A program made the translations under genes and the position numbers. The notes below the pieces were generated by a model, which saw only the letters and a list, made by a program, of their open reading frames with translations, was not told the origin of the DNA and searched no databases. This document shows, piece by piece, positions 45,037 to 47,361 of a stretch of 47,361 bases of DNA. This DNA comes from Lachnospiraceae bacterium (GTDB lineage: Bacteria > Bacillota > Clostridia > Lachnospirales > Lachnospiraceae). The stretch is from contig JAIKZO010000077.1 in NCBI GenBank assembly GCA_024682115.1, forward strand, positions 1 to 47,361. Reading direction: 5' to 3'. Position 1 is the first letter of the stretch. Each line of letters starts with the position of its first letter.

Positions 45037-45328
45037 AACCCTGATATTTGTACTGATCATATTTATAGCGATCGTTTATATCTATACTTTTCTGAAATGG
45101 CGGAAAAACAGAAAGAAGCATTCCAGATCCGATATAGATGAATTCAAGGCAAAGTATTTAAATAAGAAAGAACGGACGAAATACATAAATACAGAAGATA
45201 AGGATGAGCCTGAAGATCTTCGGATAGATTATATCGATAAGAACGAGTTTTACAGATCTGTTCAGGACGAGATCCGTAATTCAAAAAACAATAAAGAGGA
45301 TGACAGGAAATTCACTTTGAAATTCTGA
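45029..45328 (+). CDS. Small membrane-anchored protein of unknown function
   Basis: A 99-residue protein with one N-terminal hydrophobic helix (about residues 4-21, TLIFVLIIFIAIVYIYTF) followed by a very charged cytoplasmic tail rich in Lys, Asp and Glu. No family recognised. The start overlaps the end of the cytidylate-kinase-like gene by 8 bases, suggesting translational coupling; the ribosome site is AGGTA-like and weak. It is followed by the palindrome-covered promoter at 45335. Confidence 0.65.
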   Translation: MPKTLIFVLIIFIAIVYIYTFLKWRKNRKKHSRSDIDEFKAKYLNKKERTKYINTEDKDEPEDLRIDYIDKNEFYRSVQDEIRNSKNNKEDDRKFTLKF

Positions 45329-45334
45329 TTGTGG

Positions 45335-45363
45335 TTGACATAACTAATTGGTTTACATAATTT
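45335..45363 (+). promoter_or_regulatory. Promoter of the PAS-GGDEF-EAL gene
   Basis: TTGACA at 45335-45340, 17-base spacer, TAATTT at 45358-45363. The -10 box and spacer lie inside the inverted repeat at 45346-45380. The ATG is at 45412 after AAGGGGG. Confidence 0.5.
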
Positions 45364-45380
45364 TATTATGTAAACCAATT
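45346..45380 (+). promoter_or_regulatory. Perfect inverted repeat, probable operator
   Basis: AATTGGTTTACATAA (45346-45360), five-base centre TTTTA, TTATGTAAACCAATT (45366-45380): 15-base arms with no mismatch. It covers the spacer, -10 box and expected start of the promoter at 45335. It could instead form an RNA hairpin ending the upstream transcript, but no T run follows the stem and the arms are AT-rich, so a protein-binding operator seems likelier. I cannot name the regulator. Confidence 0.6.
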
Positions 45381-45411
45381 TGAGTTTAGGACATATTAAG
45401 GGGGAATCAAT

Positions 45412-47116
45412 ATGGAGGAAAACAGAAATTATGAACTGGATCCGAATGAGATCATGGTTCCGGAAGGTTTACCGGGCGGTTTTTATATCTATAATGCCGA
45501 AGGCAATCTTGAAATATAGTATGCCGATCAAAATGTAATAGAATTGTACGGCTGTACCGATATAAAGGATTTCAGAGAGTTTACGGGGAATTCTTTTAAC
45601 GGTATGGTTCATCCCGATGATTACAAGAAGATTGAAAACGATATCATCGCACAGACTTTCAACAGCGAGAAAAAGCATGATTATGTCAGATACAGGATCA
45701 TCACCAAGCAGGGAGATATCCGTTATATCGAGGATTTCGGACATCTTTTGCACGGCAAAAACGGAATTAAGTTCTTTTATGTCTATATCGTTGATATAGA
45801 TAAAGACGAATATTTCAACAGAGGACGAAACAGTTTTGCCGAAGCCCAGATATTCAGCGTTAACAGGAATTCCGACAGGCTTACAGGTCTTATGAACATG
45901 CCTTCTTTCTATGAGGAGGTACAGAAAATGATAGAAGATAAGCAGGATAATAAGCTCAAATTCATTCATTTTGATATATCGCATTTCAAAATGTTCAATG
46001 AAAACTACGGTTTTCAGAAGGGTGATGACCTGCTTTGTCGAATGGCCTATACGATAAGGAACGTATTCAAGGATTCTTATGTCGCAAGATTTTCAAATGA
46101 TCATTTTAGCCGGCGATGATGTAATAAAACATGTTGAAAACGTACATGAAACGATGCTGAATGTATTTGAAGGCATTCATATCGAGATAAAAGCGGGTCT
46201 TTATATGCTTGATGATGACTGCAATGAAGTCGGTATTGCCTGTGATCATGCAAGGATCGCCTGCAATATGATCAAACGCCGTTATGATAAGATATATGAG
46301 ATCTACGAAAAAGATATCCATGCAAAGCTAAAAAAGCAGCAATATGTGCTTGATAATATCGATGTAGCGATAGAAAAGCAGTATATAAAAGTTTTTTATC
46401 AACCGATCATAAGAGTGGCCACCGGGAAGATATGCGGTTATGAAGCCCTTGCAAGATGGGATGATCCTAAGGAAGGAATGCTTTCTCCGGCTGAGTTTAT
46501 CGGAACTTTGGAAGAGTATCATATGATCCATAAAGTTGATATTTTCATTCTGAATATAGTTTGTGAAGATATTAACAATCTGATGAATGAAGGAAAGAAG
46601 ATAGTTCCGGTATCGGTAAATCTGTCAAAGCTGGACTTCGAATTATTAGATATTTTCACTCTGACGGAACAGATAACTCAAAGATACGGGCTTTCAAGAG
46701 ATATGATCAACATAGAGATCACGGAAAATGCCCTGAACAGCGATTCGGAACATATCAAAGATGGAGTAAAGAAATTCAGGGACGTCGGTTACCATATTTG
46801 GATCGATGATTTCGGAAGCGGATATTCGTCACTTAATCATTTCCTGGATTACGATTTTGATGTATTAAAACTCGATCTGGAGTTCTTAAGAACATTTGAT
46901 AAGCATCCAAGGGCTGCGGAACTTATCAGGCATATAGTTTACGGCGCGACCGCACTCGGAGTTTTGCCGCTTCAGGAAGGTGTGGAAAGTCAGGAACATT
47001 TTGATTTCTTAAGGTCGATAAAATGCGAACGTGCTCAGGGATATTATTTTGCTAAACCGATGCAGCTTAATGATTCAAGAGAATATACGAAGTCAAAAGG
47101 CCTTGAATGGGAATAA
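45412..47116 (+). pseudogene. PAS-GGDEF-EAL signalling protein, broken by a TAG and a frameshift
   Basis: One ancestral gene in three pieces. ATG at 45412 (AAGGGGG before it) opens a PAS domain but meets TAG at 45517-45519 after 35 codons. The same frame continues the PAS domain (VIELYGCTDIKDFREF) and a GGDEF domain (LTGLMNMPSFYEE onward), then ends at TGA 46117. The rest, starting LAGDDVIKHVE, is in the +1 frame from about 46106, leading to the EAL domain. The GGDEF signature is degenerate (FSNDHF where GGDEF would stand), so cyclase activity was probably already absent. Sequencing error remains possible for both lesions. TAG serves as a normal stop in other genes here (gpsA, WYL), so recoding is unlikely. 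Confidence 0.8.
46079..47116 (+). CDS. EAL-domain (c-di-GMP phosphodiesterase) portion, open frame
   Basis: An intact 345-codon frame forming the 3' half of the disrupted gene. It contains the end of the degenerate GGDEF domain and a full EAL domain with YEALARWDD, the SVNLSKLDFE asparagine, NIEITENAL, WIDDFGSGYSSL, KLDLEFLR and QEGVES, all positions needed for c-di-GMP hydrolysis. ATG at 46079 has AAGGA five bases upstream, so separate translation is conceivable, although its first nine or so codons are out of frame with the ancestral protein. Whether it is expressed is unknown. Confidence 0.55.
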   Translation: MSQDFQMIILAGDDVIKHVENVHETMLNVFEGIHIEIKAGLYMLDDDCNEVGIACDHARIACNMIKRRYDKIYEIYEKDIHAKLKKQQYVLDNIDVAIEKQYIKVFYQPIIRVATGKICGYEALARWDDPKEGMLSPAEFIGTLEEYHMIHKVDIFILNIVCEDINNLMNEGKKIVPVSVNLSKLDFELLDIFTLTEQITQRYGLSRDMINIEITENALNSDSEHIKDGVKKFRDVGYHIWIDDFGSGYSSLNHFLDYDFDVLKLDLEFLRTFDKHPRAAELIRHIVYGATALGVLPLQEGVESQEHFDFLRSIKCERAQGYYFAKPMQLNDSREYTKSKGLEWE

Positions 47117-47328
47117 GTCCCGTAAACACTAATAAATTCCTATATTAACGGGATCATATCGCCATATATACAACTATTCGTTAAACTTTCTGTTTCACGA
47201 AAGCGGAGCAAAAAGCGGAGCGGTAGTTGAATAGGCGGTTTTTTCAGACTTCCCTTTAAAAACCGCCACGTTCATTCAACTATTTGTGAAATATGAGTTA
47301 AACGGCGGAGCGCAAATAGTTGGTTTAT
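47117..47328 (+). other. Noncoding stretch of alternating complementary repeats
   Basis: No open frame is seen. The sequence holds CAACTA at 47171-47176, TAGTTGAAT at 47224-47232, ATTCAACTA at 47274-47282 and CAAATAGTTG at 47313-47322, so each segment can pair with the next. Segment 47234-47243 (GGCGGTTTTT) pairs with 47258-47267 (AAAAACCGCC). GCGGAGC occurs three times (47203, 47215, 47305) and GTTAAAC twice (47180, 47297). Possibly a structured RNA, leader or intergenic repeat; no match to a known riboswitch recognised. Confidence 0.5.
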
Positions 47329-47361
47329 AAGCTATCTACAAAAAATGTAGATAGCTTTTTT
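47329..47361 (+). terminator. Intrinsic terminator at the window end
   Basis: AAGCTATCTACA (47329-47340), loop AAAAA, TGTAGATAGCTT (47346-47357) then TTTT to the window edge. A perfect 12-bp stem. It ends the transcript covering the EAL frame and the repeat region, or an RNA made only of that region. Confidence 0.8.

Noticed and set aside
45517-45519. TAG as a recoded sense codon in the PAS protein
   Set aside because: TAG ends normal genes in this window (gpsA, the WYL regulator, lspA), no selenocysteine- or pyrrolysine-type context is seen, and a second lesion exists in the same gene.
47171-47322. CRISPR-like repeat array
   Set aside because: The repeats are few, short (6-10 bases), unevenly spaced and in alternating orientation; there are no spacers of constant length and no cas genes.
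1-47361. Insertion sequence, prophage or integrative element
   Set aside because: No transposase, integrase, phage structural gene, tRNA-flanking direct repeats or sharp composition change was found; gene order is that of a core chromosome.

Overview
The window looks like chromosome of a strictly anaerobic, low-to-mid GC Firmicute, most likely a Lachnospiraceae-type clostridium. The reasons are the oxygen-sensitive class III ribonucleotide reductase pair nrdD-nrdG, a monomeric [FeFe] hydrogenase, SepF, a DUF1292 protein, the mreBCD-pbp2-rodA cluster, a MutL of the endonuclease type with no MutH, Bacillus-like sigma-A promoters and strong GGAGG ribosome binding sites. The family assignment is an inference. 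Apart from one small minus-strand gene (DUF1292) every gene is on the plus strand, and genes are packed with 4-60 base gaps or short stop/start overlaps. I see no mobile element, CRISPR array, tRNA or rRNA.

Layout: (1) 1-3673: the 3' part of plsY, then gpsA (phospholipid precursors), then a MoxR ATPase / VWA protein pair. (2) 3696-10295: tyrS, a nucleoside salvage block (purine nucleoside phosphorylase, cytidine deaminase, amidohydrolase of the SAH/MTA deaminase type), a membrane-linked MutS-like ATPase, then, from its own promoter, a 56-residue membrane peptide overlapping a WYL regulator, closed by a terminator. (3) 10320-16769: a sigma-A promoter overlapped by an 18-bp NrdR-type palindrome drives nrdD-nrdG-dUTPase. 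A hybrid histidine-kinase-like protein that lacks its phosphoacceptor histidine and an [FeFe] hydrogenase follow. (4) 16798-23330: gltX, a short UvrD-type helicase, convergent DUF1292, a GH13 GlgX-like protein that has lost its catalytic residues, DUF5662 and GtrA proteins. (5) 23323-31387: miaB-mutS-mutL-miaA and a methionine gamma-lyase family protein, a tRNA modification/mismatch repair operon with overlapping ends. (6) 31406-39236: elongasome operon (MreB-like, mreC, mreD, PBP2, rodA), then mgsA and a lipoprotein DD-carboxypeptidase. (7) 39241-45328: a small P-loop protein, an HlyD-like membrane adaptor, sepF, aroB-lspA-RluA-type synthase, a cytidylate-kinase-like protein and a small membrane protein. 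(8) 45335-47361: a PAS-GGDEF-EAL gene broken by an in-frame TAG and a frameshift, behind a promoter covered by a 35-base perfect inverted repeat, then a 245-base noncoding stretch of alternating complementary repeats ending in a strong terminator.

The most notable observations are the NrdR-box promoter, three proteins built on enzyme folds whose active sites look dead (kinase, GlgX, GGDEF), the palindromic operator-like element at 45346-45380, the possible switch-like RNA at 47117-47361, and an envelope cluster of unassigned proteins around sepF. I found no single unmistakably new defence or mobile system.
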